A stretch of 64,000 nucleotides of DNA from Caldifarciminota bacterium (GCA_020353055.1 CP070686.1:908218-972217); one strand, 5' to 3'; counted from the first letter of the stretch, positions 44,364 through 52,273 are shown. Numbers and translations: made by a program. The notes: generated from the letters alone by a model not told the origin.

Positions 44364-44391
44364 ATTATATATGTATTGCGTGAATTGACAA
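44364..44391 (-). promoter_or_regulatory. Leaderless promoter of tilS operon
   Basis: TTGTCA (44391-44386), a 16-bp spacer and TATAAT (44369-44364). The tilS ATG starts 5 nt after the -10 box. Confidence 0.75.
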
Positions 44392-44463
44392 TGTGCTTGA
44401 TCATTTCTTTCTCCAAGCCTTCAGTCAAACATCGCTAATATGAAACCTGGATACGCCTGAGGA

Positions 44464-45114
44464 TTATTTCTTTTGGCGGAGATCGGATTCCAACTGTTTT
44501 TCAATCTGCGTCAACATTTCCATCAGACCTGCTATTGCATGAAGTTGGTCGGGGAATTCACCCAACATATTTTCCAGTGCCCTCTTGGACAACCTAATAC
44601 CTTTCCTTATTACACTTACTGTCCCTTCCTCTTCGATTGTGCTGATCTCATCATCGAGAAAATCATCAATGAATCCGGAGACCAGCCTCCCGGACTTTGC
44701 CGCGATGAGCGTATGATACCAGACCAGGTCATCATAATCCGGTCTGGCGTTCTCCGGAATGCCAATTTTTTCCAATTTCTTGGTGAAGGCATTCGCTTCC
44801 TCAAAATACTTGTATGCCAATCGGTAGACCACGTACTCTTTGGGATCGACCTCTGGCATCTCTTCATTTTCTGCGCTATCCAGACTAATACCATATTCCT
44901 GGGCAGCCTTTTTTATCATCTTTTCGGTTCTACTGAAGATTTGTTTCAAGTCATTCATGAATATCTCAGGGTCGTATGGATCTTCGCCCTTACGGTAATG
45001 ATCTAGAAGCCTTTCCTGGTCATCCCTAAAAACCCTGCAGTTCTCCTTCTCATCACAGCGATCACACCGGTAATCGCAGTAGTTGAATGGTGGAGGTTTG
45101 AATTTATCGCTCAT
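44464..45114 (-). CDS. Uncharacterised cytosolic protein with N-terminal Cys cluster
   Basis: 216 aa, not recognised. Near the N-terminus Cys residues 13, 17, 20 and 26 form Cx3Cx2Cx5C (YCDYRCDRCDEKENC), a likely zinc or Fe-S site. The rest is alpha-helical and acidic, with no signal peptide or membrane helix. The -10 box of a promoter ends 5 nt before the ATG, with no ribosome binding site, so the mRNA looks leaderless. Single gene between tilS and the rhomboid protease. Function unknown; a helical regulatory or metal-sensing role is possible. Confidence 0.75.
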   Translation of the reverse strand: MSDKFKPPPFNYCDYRCDRCDEKENCRVFRDDQERLLDHYRKGEDPYDPEIFMNDLKQIFSRTEKMIKKAAQEYGISLDSAENEEMPEVDPKEYVVYRLAYKYFEEANAFTKKLEKIGIPENARPDYDDLVWYHTLIAAKSGRLVSGFIDDFLDDEISTIEEEGTVSVIRKGIRLSKRALENMLGEFPDQLHAIAGLMEMLTQIEKQLESDLRQKK

Positions 45115-45119
45115 AGTTC

Positions 45120-45148
45120 AGTATACGTTGCCACAGCAAGAAAGTCAA
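45120..45148 (-). promoter_or_regulatory. Leaderless promoter of the Cys-cluster gene
   Basis: TTGACT (45148-45143), a 17-bp spacer and TATACT (45125-45120). The ATG at 45114 begins 5 nt after the -10 box. It is the only 17-bp spacer in the set found here. Confidence 0.6.
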
Positions 45149-45214
45149 TCTCCTGCGGAGCACGGTTTGCACTCTTTTCATACCTGTTCTTCTTGCGGAG
45201 AGAAAACAACTTGC

Positions 45215-46615
45215 TCAAGGCTGCAGCCACCCGGGATATTCTTTGCGCAAGTATGCGAGCGCATTCCTGGCCATCACTTCATCTTTCAGATGGTTTCTGA
45301 ACAGCAGATGCACCCGGTGGATTGCTTTTGGCCTGACCGGGCTCGCTTGGTGAATCTGAATATGCATGCCGTATAATTGTACCGCTTCTTCGTATTTGTT
45401 GGAACGTTCGTAGAAATTCGCGAGTCTGTACAGAGTTTTTTCCGAAAACCATGCCAAGTTCTGCTTTGCCTTCACTTCATCGTGTATCGAAAATATTAGA
45501 TCGTCATTTTCCGTTCGCAGCGCAACGTCCATGGTCTTCTCATACATTGACCTCGCGCCATCATCATTACCGTTTTCGTAATACAATCGTGCCAAAATCA
45601 GTGGTGCATCATGGTTAAGATGCTCTTCGTCGATAACCTGACGAAGTAATGGAATTGCATCGGTCAGATTTTCCATATCCAGAAGCCTGCTTGCTTCCTT
45701 CATCTTCGGCGACATCTTCAATTTCTCAAAACTGTCTTCTACCATCGGTTCGATATATTTCTTTTCAACACCCAGGAACTTAAACGAAACACCCATTGCC
45801 GCACCGAACACAAATCCGCCGATATGAGCCCAGTAAGCAGTTCCCGATTCTGCCCCCCAACTTGCACCAAGAATCTGTTGTATAAACCATATCGGAAGTG
45901 CAATCCCGGCATAAATCGAGAAAACGCCGTAGTAAGGTTTGATAAAAAAAAGGAAAAAGTATGCAAAGCGAACCTTAGTCTTGAAGTGGCGTATCATGAA
46001 GGCTCCCATGATACCCGCGATCGCCCCCGAAGCACCGATCAAAGGAATCGTGCTCTTTGGGAAAGCCAGACCGTGGAATATTCCTGCGACAAGACCGGCA
46101 AACACATATAGGCCCAGAAAGACCTTCCAACTCCAATCGTCTTCGATGTTGCACCCAACGAGCCAGAGAAACAGCATATTAAAAAGAAGATGAAAGAAGT
46201 TTGCATGTATGAACATAGAAGAGAACAGCTTGAAGAAATCGAATCGGGCAGGTGTGAAACCAAATCTATTGAACACCATCTGGTCGCTCTTCTCAGTAAA
46301 ACTCTCATACAGACGCCTCCACTGCCGGTAGTCTTCGGTGCCAATCGGAATGACCTCACCGTCAAGAATCTGGCTGCGGATTTTGTCGTAATTTAACTCA
46401 TTTAGCAGAGCGGGGTCGGTTTCTATCAACTGATACGTGTAATGCGATTCAATATCCAGCATTCTTTCATTGAGTCGCTGCAATTCCGTCATCTGCCCGC
46501 CAACGATCAATGCTGTGACAATCCATATGATGGAATTGATGGCAATCAATCCAATCGTCACATACGGAAGTCGTCTAACCCCCTCTTCGCTGCCAACCGG
46601 AATAATGAAGAACAT
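45215..46615 (-). CDS. Rhomboid-family intramembrane serine protease with C-terminal TPR-like region
   Basis: 466 aa. Six or more transmembrane helices in residues about 15-260, with the nucleophile Ser in LIGASGAIAGIMGAF and the catalytic His in YWAHIGGFVFGAAMG. Between the first helix and the core is an extracytoplasmic loop (about 40-120). The C-terminal ~190 residues are helical repeat-like (LLRQVIDEEHLNHDAPLILARLYYENGNDDGARSMYEKTM), probably TPR and cytosolic. The start MFFIIPVGSEEG at 46615 is chosen because a promoter -10 box ends 8 nt upstream; a longer frame reads through the tRNA remnant and is rejected. Confidence 0.88.
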   Translation of the reverse strand: MFFIIPVGSEEGVRRLPYVTIGLIAINSIIWIVTALIVGGQMTELQRLNERMLDIESHYTYQLIETDPALLNELNYDKIRSQILDGEVIPIGTEDYRQWRRLYESFTEKSDQMVFNRFGFTPARFDFFKLFSSMFIHANFFHLLFNMLFLWLVGCNIEDDWSWKVFLGLYVFAGLVAGIFHGLAFPKSTIPLIGASGAIAGIMGAFMIRHFKTKVRFAYFFLFFIKPYYGVFSIYAGIALPIWFIQQILGASWGAESGTAYWAHIGGFVFGAAMGVSFKFLGVEKKYIEPMVEDSFEKLKMSPKMKEASRLLDMENLTDAIPLLRQVIDEEHLNHDAPLILARLYYENGNDDGARSMYEKTMDVALRTENDDLIFSIHDEVKAKQNLAWFSEKTLYRLANFYERSNKYEEAVQLYGMHIQIHQASPVRPKAIHRVHLLFRNHLKDEVMARNALAYLRKEYPGWLQP

Positions 46616-46623
46616 CAAATGGA

Positions 46624-46651
46624 ATATAACAGAAATTGGCAAATTTGTCAA
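46624..46651 (-). promoter_or_regulatory. Near-leaderless promoter of the rhomboid gene
   Basis: TTGACA (46651-46646), a 16-bp spacer and TTATAT (46629-46624). The ATG at 46615 lies 8 nt after the -10 box, so the leader is at most 1-2 nt. It is divergent from the tRNA promoter. Confidence 0.55.
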
Positions 46652-46660
46652 CAAAAAATC

Positions 46661-46688
46661 TTGACTCGACCTCGATTCTGTATATAAT
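46661..46688 (+). promoter_or_regulatory. Promoter of the tRNA-Asp locus
   Basis: TTGACT (46661-46666), a 16-bp spacer and TATAAT (46683-46688). It starts transcription about 8 nt later at the 5' half of the broken tRNA-Asp. Confidence 0.8.
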
Positions 46689-46696
46689 GCTTTTAT

Positions 46697-46800
46697 GGGG
46701 TCGTAGTTCAGCCTGGCCCCATAACTTCCGGAAACGCTGCTTCCGTGAAGTTGATGAGGGTCCCGTTTTGCCCTGCAAAACGGGGATAGAACGCCTGCCT
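46697..46800 (+). pseudogene. tRNA-Asp 5' half, interrupted in the D-loop by a 70-nt hairpin insert
   Basis: Bases 46697-46716 are identical to the first 20 of the intact tRNA (acceptor stem and D-arm up to the D-loop GG). A 70-nt insert follows (46717-46786), then 46787-46800 match tRNA positions 22-35 (rest of D-arm and anticodon stem). The match stops inside the anticodon arm. The insert folds into ACTTCCGGAA/TTCCGtGAAGT and TCCCGTTTTGC/GCAAAACGGgGA hairpins. It is driven by the promoter just upstream and cannot give a functional tRNA unless the insert is removed. Confidence 0.8.
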
Positions 46801-46835
46801 CTTGTATCACATTGGGGTCGGCGCAGCATAATGAC

Positions 46836-46910
46836 GGGGTCGTAGTTCAGCCTGGTTAGAACGCCTGCCTGTCACGCAGGAGGTCGCGAGTTCAACTCTC
46901 GTCGGCCCCG
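46836..46910 (+). tRNA. tRNA-Asp (GTC)
   Basis: 75 nt, cloverleaf intact. Acceptor GGGGTCG pairs with CGGCCCC and discriminator G follows; D-arm AGTTCAGCCTGGTTAGAAC; anticodon arm GCCTGCCTGTCACGCAGG with anticodon GTC; T-arm CGCGAGTTCAACTCTCG. No CCA is encoded. A T run follows. Transcription would come from the promoter at 46661-46688, reading through the remnant first. Confidence 0.96.
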
Positions 46911-46989
46911 CTTTTTTTCGAGATGCCATACTATGTCTATATTCTATGCAGTTCGAAAGACAGTTGAATCTATCATATCAAACAATGAT

Positions 46990-47059
46990 GGTCGCGAGTT
47001 TCCCGTCCCGCACAGCGGGACGAGGATCCACGGAACGGGACAACTCTCGTCGGCCTCGC
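46990..47059 (+). pseudogene. tRNA-Asp 3' half, interrupted in the T-loop by a 40-nt hairpin insert
   Basis: 46990-47000 match the tRNA 3' half up to the T-loop GTT. A 40-nt insert follows (47001-47040), then 47041-47059 match the remainder of T-loop, T-stem and acceptor 3' strand except one base, and a T run follows. The insert contains CGTCCCGC/GCGGGACG and begins TCCCGT and ends ACGGGA, as does the 5' insert's second hairpin (TCCCGT...ACGGGGA). Confidence 0.75.
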
Positions 47060-47079
47060 TTTTTTTTCTCTTCGAAAAA

Positions 47080-47481
47080 ATGATCCACAGACTTAAACGC
47101 TTTTCACATCATATAGTATTATCGACGTTATGTATCATCATCACGACAACATCTCTCAGTTGTGTATCTGATGCAATAACTGCAATCCCTACACCCGTTC
47201 TGATCTCACCTGAAGACGGTTCGACAGTATCTCAAGACCCACCACTTTTTATCTGGCACAGTGTTGATGGTATCGCAGGGTATAATTTACAGGTGACAGA
47301 CGACACTTTCGGAAACCTCGACGCGATAATCATTGATATTTCGTGCCACCCCGACACCAACTTCTTGCCTTCAATGGTGTTTGGCAGCGGTTCATACAAC
47401 TGGCGGGTACAGGCAGTGGAAGGTGGTTGAGGCGGTGGAGTCGGGGATTGGTCTGATCCTTTCAATTTTGCAGTGCAATAA
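47080..47481 (+). pseudogene. FnIII-like lipoprotein fragment with in-frame TGA
   Basis: Frame from ATG 47080 encodes a lipoprotein (signal ending LSC) with one Ig/FnIII-like domain (PVLISPEDGSTVSQDPPLFIWHSVDGIAGYNLQV, YNWRVQAVEGG). TGA at 47428-47430 interrupts it, but the frame continues GGGVGDWSDPFNFAVQ to a TAA at 47479-47481, which is the expected last strand of this fold. The gap is a loop of Gly codons, so a G-to-T change in a GGA codon would explain it. No ribosome binding site is evident before the ATG. A recoded stop is less likely, despite a hairpin after the TGA. Confidence 0.55.
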
Positions 47482-47570
47482 AACGTTTTACTCGCGATTA
47501 CCCTACAATAACAAAATTTACTAAATGCCCTGCCGACTAGCCTTTCGCTATGATATGTCCTGTAAGGATG

Positions 47571-48350
47571 TTATCTGTCTTCCGACCGTGCCAGCTGCCT
47601 GATAATCTCCTCAACCAATCTACTAGAATTCTCTGCGGCATGAACAACGAAGGTCTGAAAATCAATATCTGCATCTTCGTTGGCTAGATCGCTCAGCGAA
47701 CGGATGATCAGAAATGGAACATCATATGCTGAACAGACTTGCGCCACTGCCGCCCCCTCCATTTCCACACAGTCGGCATTGAAGACCCGTTCAATCCAGA
47801 GGCGTTTTGCCTCGCTCGATATGAATTGATCACCGGTGGCTATCCGTCCAAGAATGACCTCGGGCATCCTCCCCTCTATCTTCATCTCATCAATCACCGG
47901 AACTAACTCAACCTTCTCCCCTGCATCCAAGGCAAGCCTAATGAGATAACTGTCTGCAGGAAAACCTATGGTGTCAAAAGGGATAAAACTATCTGGTAGG
48001 ATCTGTCCAAAATCGTGGTGCACAACTTCTTTTGATATTACTATATCACCCACTTCGAGCACTGGGTTTATGCCACCCGCGACCCCTGTGAAGATAATCA
48101 ATTCAACGCCGTAACCCATAATGAATGTCTGGGCGGTTTGAGTCGACGCCACCTTACCCACACCGGCCTCGGCTAAAACACATGGCACGTCAAATATGCT
48201 CCCGATCTTGTATGTCTTCATGCCTATCGTATCGATTCTTTCGATCTTCATAACATCGTCGATCAACTCTACTTCCACTTCCATAGCACCCATGACACCG
48301 ATCATCTTTGTTTCTTGCGTCAAAAGCAGAAAGATCATGCAGGCATACAT
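47571..48350 (-). CDS. 5'-methylthioadenosine/S-adenosylhomocysteine nucleosidase-like, possibly exported
   Basis: Nucleoside phosphorylase-fold enzyme of 259 aa hydrolysing MTA and SAH. Motifs: MIGVMGAMEVEVELI at the start, ELIIFTGVAGGINPVLEVGDIVIS, ADCVEMEGAAVAQVC with the ribose Glu and FLIIRSLSDLA with the catalytic Asp. The first 15 residues (MYACMIFLLLTQETK) are extra to the usual start. GGAGG lies 4 nt before the ATG at 48350, so they appear to be translated; they resemble a very short signal peptide, but the internal ATG at 48305 is possible. Last gene of a four-gene operon with a phosphoesterase, a permease and an ASADH-like protein. Confidence 0.85.
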   Translation of the reverse strand: MYACMIFLLLTQETKMIGVMGAMEVEVELIDDVMKIERIDTIGMKTYKIGSIFDVPCVLAEAGVGKVASTQTAQTFIMGYGVELIIFTGVAGGINPVLEVGDIVISKEVVHHDFGQILPDSFIPFDTIGFPADSYLIRLALDAGEKVELVPVIDEMKIEGRMPEVILGRIATGDQFISSEAKRLWIERVFNADCVEMEGAAVAQVCSAYDVPFLIIRSLSDLANEDADIDFQTFVVHAAENSSRLVEEIIRQLARSEDR

Positions 48351-48386
48351 AAAACCTCCGGCTATACTATTATCGGATATAACCCT

Positions 48387-48920
48387 TCAATCATGTCTAA
48401 AAGTACGTTCAATGAGTATCGCAGCATCAACTAATTTGTATATACGAACCAGCATACGTTTGATCGACAACTCGACAAAAGCAAAAGTTGGAGGAAACCC
48501 TCGTTTATCTTCATTCTTCAGATGCCCCGGGTTGATGAATATAATCTTATCTTCCTCTTTTATTTCAGGCACATGAGTATGACCGTAAAGAACGACGTCG
48601 GCCCGCCGGCCACGAATGATATCCTCAGGCCTCAGATCCTCGGGCAGATCATTCGGATGAGAAGATATTGTGTGGGAGAGTAAGAAGCGCCATCCGACCA
48701 CATTTTTAACAACCCGGTTCGGTATTTCCTTTTCCGTGTAGAGATTGCTAAACACACCCGGTACGCGCACGAAATCCAATTCTCCTATCTCATCTGGATC
48801 AGTATAGTCATCCCCCAGATGAATGAACAGGCTGACACCCTGACCTTTAAGAAAATCTACCGCTCTGCTCAAGTTGGTGACATGCCTATGTGTATCGCTG
48901 AAAATTCCTATTTTCAGCAT
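48387..48920 (-). CDS. YfcE/MJ0936-type metallophosphoesterase
   Basis: Cytosolic calcineurin-like phosphoesterase of 177 aa. Metal ligands in FSDTHRH, HLGDDYTD, PGVFSN (Asn changed to the usual GNCD position), SHTISSHP and YGHTHVPE. The NCD motif is replaced by PGVFSN, so one ligand may be altered. Substrate unknown; related enzymes act on simple phosphodiesters. It is 11 bp downstream of the permease gene. Confidence 0.87.
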   Translation of the reverse strand: MLKIGIFSDTHRHVTNLSRAVDFLKGQGVSLFIHLGDDYTDPDEIGELDFVRVPGVFSNLYTEKEIPNRVVKNVVGWRFLLSHTISSHPNDLPEDLRPEDIIRGRRADVVLYGHTHVPEIKEEDKIIFINPGHLKNEDKRGFPPTFAFVELSIKRMLVRIYKLVDAAILIERTFRHD

Positions 48921-48931
48921 ATCCTTATCTT

Positions 48932-50110
48932 CTACACCAGAACAAACGAAAGAATCAATAACAAGAAAAAGATGATTGCAGTTGGAATGATCAGTAGTTT
49001 CAAGAAATCTTTCATTTGGACTTTGAAGTATTCAAGTGAAACGCCAACGCACGGGTGTACCGGCGAAATTACGTACCCGAAAAAGATACTTGAATATGTG
49101 ACGGCGAATGTAATCGGAGTAATTGCACTATGAGTCAAATATACCGGAAGGATTATCGATGAAGGAAGAATTATTCTACCAGTAGCCACGCCCAACGCGA
49201 AACCGGCTACGACACATAGCGTTAGTGGCGGTAACGGGATGGAGCCGATAAGCGAAGCGGCATTTGACGCCCTGAAAATATTCAGGAAAATGAACATCCC
49301 GATGATGATGAGCGTAAAGTTCCAGGCTTTCATCTTCCGTGCGATACGCAAGACATTTAACCTGGATTGGCTCACCAGAATAGAGATACCAAAGGCAGTG
49401 GCAACACCTATCAAGGTCGCCAATTCCTTCACTGGTAGATGAAAAAATCTCTTGAGAGAAAAGTCAAGTACTGGAGCGACCAGCACGATGGCAAGGGGAA
49501 CCAGCAATCCCTTGAGAGAGAAAGGATCTTCATAATCAATGCGCCCGTGCACTTTTCGCAACAGGAACATGTAACCTAAAAGGAGCGCGAAGGCGAATGT
49601 TGGTAATAGATAGAGTGCGGCATTGTATACATTGAGATTGACTATTTTCGCCGATGCAATAAGTGCGGAACTGAGGGGGTAGATCAGAACGAACAGATGG
49701 CGAAACCAATCGTTTATTGCCACCTTGAGATCATCCCTCACTCCGGCACCTCCTTTTTCAAGGATCGGAGCCGAAAGCAGTGCGCCGCCCGGCATGGGCA
49801 GTAGACCCATCATCGCCGGGGCAAGAGCCATGACGCCCTTCTTACCGATACGCATATTGTTCACCAAATCGTCCATCCGTCCGCTTTCCTTCATCGCCCC
49901 ACCGATCATTGGAATAAAACCCATGGCTAGACCAAGCAACAGCACAGAAGGATCAATCACGGTGCGCCAGATCAGCTGAAGAGTCATCTGAACCGGAAGC
50001 GTGAAAAAACCAAGAATGAGTGCACCGCAGAAAAGAGCAAGAGGAAGGCTCCGCCGTGCCACGAACAAAATGGCCAACAGAGATATGATGAACCCCATCC
50101 AGGTCAGCAT
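48932..50110 (-). CDS. DUF401 family membrane transporter-like protein
   Basis: 392 aa, hydrophobic throughout with about ten or more transmembrane helices. It has the paired segments IPMIGGAMKESGRMDDLV and LLPMPGGALLSAPIL typical of the DUF401/citrate-type permease superfamily, and SHAITPITFAVTYSSIFFGYVISPVHPC near the end. Substrate unknown. A weak AGGAG lies 11 nt before the ATG at 50110. It is 53 bp after the ASADH-like gene and overlaps none. Confidence 0.85.
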   Translation of the reverse strand: MLTWMGFIISLLAILFVARRSLPLALFCGALILGFFTLPVQMTLQLIWRTVIDPSVLLLGLAMGFIPMIGGAMKESGRMDDLVNNMRIGKKGVMALAPAMMGLLPMPGGALLSAPILEKGGAGVRDDLKVAINDWFRHLFVLIYPLSSALIASAKIVNLNVYNAALYLLPTFAFALLLGYMFLLRKVHGRIDYEDPFSLKGLLVPLAIVLVAPVLDFSLKRFFHLPVKELATLIGVATAFGISILVSQSRLNVLRIARKMKAWNFTLIIIGMFIFLNIFRASNAASLIGSIPLPPLTLCVVAGFALGVATGRIILPSSIILPVYLTHSAITPITFAVTYSSIFFGYVISPVHPCVGVSLEYFKVQMKDFLKLLIIPTAIIFFLLLILSFVLV

Positions 50111-50163
50111 GTCTCTGATCGCTCCTGCTGGTTATGTATTGTCATGCTGTTATCGGGAAGAGA

Positions 50164-51156
50164 TTACAGAAGCAACTCGGCGATTTGCACTGCATTGAGT
50201 GCCGAACCTTTACGCAAATTGTCGGTCGCGATCCACAACGCCAAGCCATTCTCGAATACCTTGTCCTGTCTTATCCGTCCGACAAACACATCATCCTTGC
50301 CTGTGACATTTTCTGGCATAGGATATTCATCATCATGATCAAAGATTTTTACCCCTGGTGCCTTTTTCAATATTTTCCTGGCGTCTTTGACTGTGATATG
50401 GTCTTCAAACCCCGCATAGACAACCATGCAGCTGCCGCGCTTTACTGGGACCCAAACGGCGGTTATCCCGAGCTGAATTTCTTCGGTGTTGAGTATACTT
50501 TGGACTTCTTTCGTAAGCACTGCCTCATCCTCGGTATCACCAGCGCCGGTAAAATCCCCCACCTGGGGTATGAGATTGCCCCCGATCTTGTAAGGGAAGA
50601 AACTATCATCAGCCTTCGCAACTTCGTTACCAACCGCAAGGTACTCATACTCGTATGACAGTTCTCTGAGCGCGTCCTGTCCGAGATCGGAAACGGCAGC
50701 AAAAGCAGTGCCGTGCAGACATCTCAGTCGAAATTCCTCATGCAGAGGATAGGTAGCCATGAGTAATTGTATGGTCGTCGGGCTCGGGTTTGCGATCACT
50801 GTCCTATGCGCTGTTAAGGTATCGGGGTTCACCTCGGGTATCACCTGCTTGACGTCAGGAGCAAAACTAAAAGCTCTCGAACAATCAATGACACTGGCCT
50901 TCTTCTTGAATTCTAAAACTGCCGCCCGCGCTCTGACCTTATCCAGGCAGCAGAATACAATGTCAACTTGGTCAGCGAACAGATCATACTCACGGTGGAC
51001 CTCTATCAGTCTGTCCTTGAAAACAATCGGTTCCCCAAACTCCTCGCTGGCACTCATGAAATATATTTCTTCTGCGGGGTAGTTGCGCTGCTCCAATATC
51101 CTGACCAATTCATTACCATGCAAACTATCAACACCCAACACAGCAATGTTTTTCAT
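50164..51156 (-). CDS. Aspartate-semialdehyde dehydrogenase-like protein lacking catalytic Cys and His
   Basis: 330 aa, matches ASADH along its length: NADP-fold start MKNIAVLGVDSLHGNELVRIL, then the active-site segment VIANPSPTTIQLLMATYPLH and the C-terminal AVWVPVKRGSCM. In real ASADH these read ANP-N-C-x-T and RxPVxRGH; here the catalytic Cys is P126 and the His is S242. So it should be an inactive paralog, like USG-1 in gamma-proteobacteria. Predicted leaderless: -10 box 6 nt before the ATG. First gene in the operon with DUF401, phosphoesterase and nucleosidase. Confidence 0.9.
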   Translation of the reverse strand: MKNIAVLGVDSLHGNELVRILEQRNYPAEEIYFMSASEEFGEPIVFKDRLIEVHREYDLFADQVDIVFCCLDKVRARAAVLEFKKKASVIDCSRAFSFAPDVKQVIPEVNPDTLTAHRTVIANPSPTTIQLLMATYPLHEEFRLRCLHGTAFAAVSDLGQDALRELSYEYEYLAVGNEVAKADDSFFPYKIGGNLIPQVGDFTGAGDTEDEAVLTKEVQSILNTEEIQLGITAVWVPVKRGSCMVVYAGFEDHITVKDARKILKKAPGVKIFDHDDEYPMPENVTGKDDVFVGRIRQDKVFENGLALWIATDNLRKGSALNAVQIAELLL

Positions 51157-51162
51157 GGACCT

Positions 51163-51190
51163 ATTATATCGTAATGAAGTGACAAGTCAA
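51163..51190 (-). promoter_or_regulatory. Leaderless promoter of the ASADH-like operon
   Basis: TTGACT (51190-51185), a 16-bp spacer and TATAAT (51168-51163), with the ATG at 51156 following 6 nt later. Confidence 0.78.
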
Positions 51191-51226
51191 TATACGCCAC
51201 TTTTGAATTGAATCGTATATGAAGAA

Positions 51227-52273
51227 TTAGGGATCTTGTTGTTTTGCCGGACTCAGCACTATGGAACCACTCGCAGTAATATGGGGTGCCGATTCAGGAA
51301 AATCTTCCGCCGACAATCGTGCGATCAACCTTGCTGAGTTGTGCAGTTTGTCGATCAAAAGTGGATGGCCTGATTTTTGCAGAGCAGAAATTATCTCTCC
51401 GTGCATGAACGCGCCCGTCGAATCGACTATGACTTTCAAAATCGGCGCGTAACCCCGTTCGTCTGCTACGTTAAATCCCCAAGTGCAGAAGTTTCCCAGG
51501 CTGTAGGCAATCAGTCTGTCATTATAGACTTCAATTGCGCGCGGCACATGCGGTCCATGTCCCCAAACGAAATCTGCGCCACTGTCAACTACCGCCCGGG
51601 CAAATTCAACGACATTGCCGCGCGGCTGACCCAGGAAATACTCAAATGTGTCGCGGGTATGCAGATATCCCAAACCCTCACCACCACCGTGGAAGGAAAC
51701 AATCACGATATCATTCTCTTTTGCCAATTGCGCGACCTTACGCTGAGCACCCTGAACATTGGTGATCAAATCCGCTCCCGGTGAAGTTGCAAAACACGCG
51801 ATTGCCAGGCTTGTGCCATTTATTTCGAAGTGACCGACCCTACCACCCGGCCCGCCATATGCAATGCCGCAGTCAGTCAATTTCCTCATCGTTGACTCGG
51901 TACCTTGAAGGCCGAAATCATTCATATGGTTATTGGCCAAATTCATGAAATCAAAGCCGGCATCTACCAAATTATGCGTGTAAGAGGGTGGTGTTCTGAA
52001 AGCGTAGACTTTACCCTTCTTCGTTTTCTTCGCGCAGACCCCTCCTTCCAGAATCACTCCTTCAAGGTTTCCTACCGTCAAATCTGCTGCCCCGAGAACC
52101 TCGGCAACATCTTTATAGAGATCGGTCCCGTTGTTTGGCGGCAGCATATCTATAGGATAATTCGATCCCATCATGATATCACCCACTGCAATGATCGTTA
52201 ACGAATCCCCATCACTGAACGAGAAACAGAGCAAAAGTATTAAAATGGAATAGAAATGCGGTCGGTTAATCAA
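51227..52273 (-). CDS. Exported CapA-family (PGA_cap) protein
   Basis: 348 aa with a signal peptide (about 1-22). CapA motifs: IIAVGDIMMGSNYP, TVGNLEGVILEGG, MNLANNHMNDFGLQG, IVIVSFHGGGEGLGY, WGHGPHVPRAIEVYNDR and YSLGNFCTWG. The fold is calcineurin-like with a metal site. It overlaps the upstream peptidase gene by 8 nt, so they are co-expressed. Single-domain, unlike the large CapA protein at 17276. Confidence 0.9.
   Translation of the reverse strand: MINRPHFYSILILLLCFSFSDGDSLTIIAVGDIMMGSNYPIDMLPPNNGTDLYKDVAEVLGAADLTVGNLEGVILEGGVCAKKTKKGKVYAFRTPPSYTHNLVDAGFDFMNLANNHMNDFGLQGTESTMRKLTDCGIAYGGPGGRVGHFEINGTSLAIACFATSPGADLITNVQGAQRKVAQLAKENDIVIVSFHGGGEGLGYLHTRDTFEYFLGQPRGNVVEFARAVVDSGADFVWGHGPHVPRAIEVYNDRLIAYSLGNFCTWGFNVADERGYAPILKVIVDSTGAFMHGEIISALQKSGHPLLIDKLHNSARLIARLSAEDFPESAPHITASGSIVLSPAKQQDP

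Noticed and set aside
45215-46810. Rhomboid frame extended upstream to 46810 (531 aa)
   Set aside because: The extra 65 residues read across the divergent tRNA promoter and the broken tRNA-Asp on the other strand; the ATG at 46615 has a promoter placed 8 nt upstream.
46801-46835. Group I/II intron or tRNA intron in the tRNA-Asp remnant
   Set aside because: The inserts at 46717-46786 and 47001-47040 lie in D- and T-loops, are only 70 and 40 nt, and lack intron core elements; the halves are also separated by the intact tRNA.
14693-47481. Genome-wide TGA-to-Gly (or Trp) recoding to explain the two in-frame TGA codons
   Set aside because: TGA is used as a true stop by other genes here, for example the GRE activase at 2205 and ftsH at 40646, and ordinary Gly codons are abundant. 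Local Sec or a mutation is sufficient.
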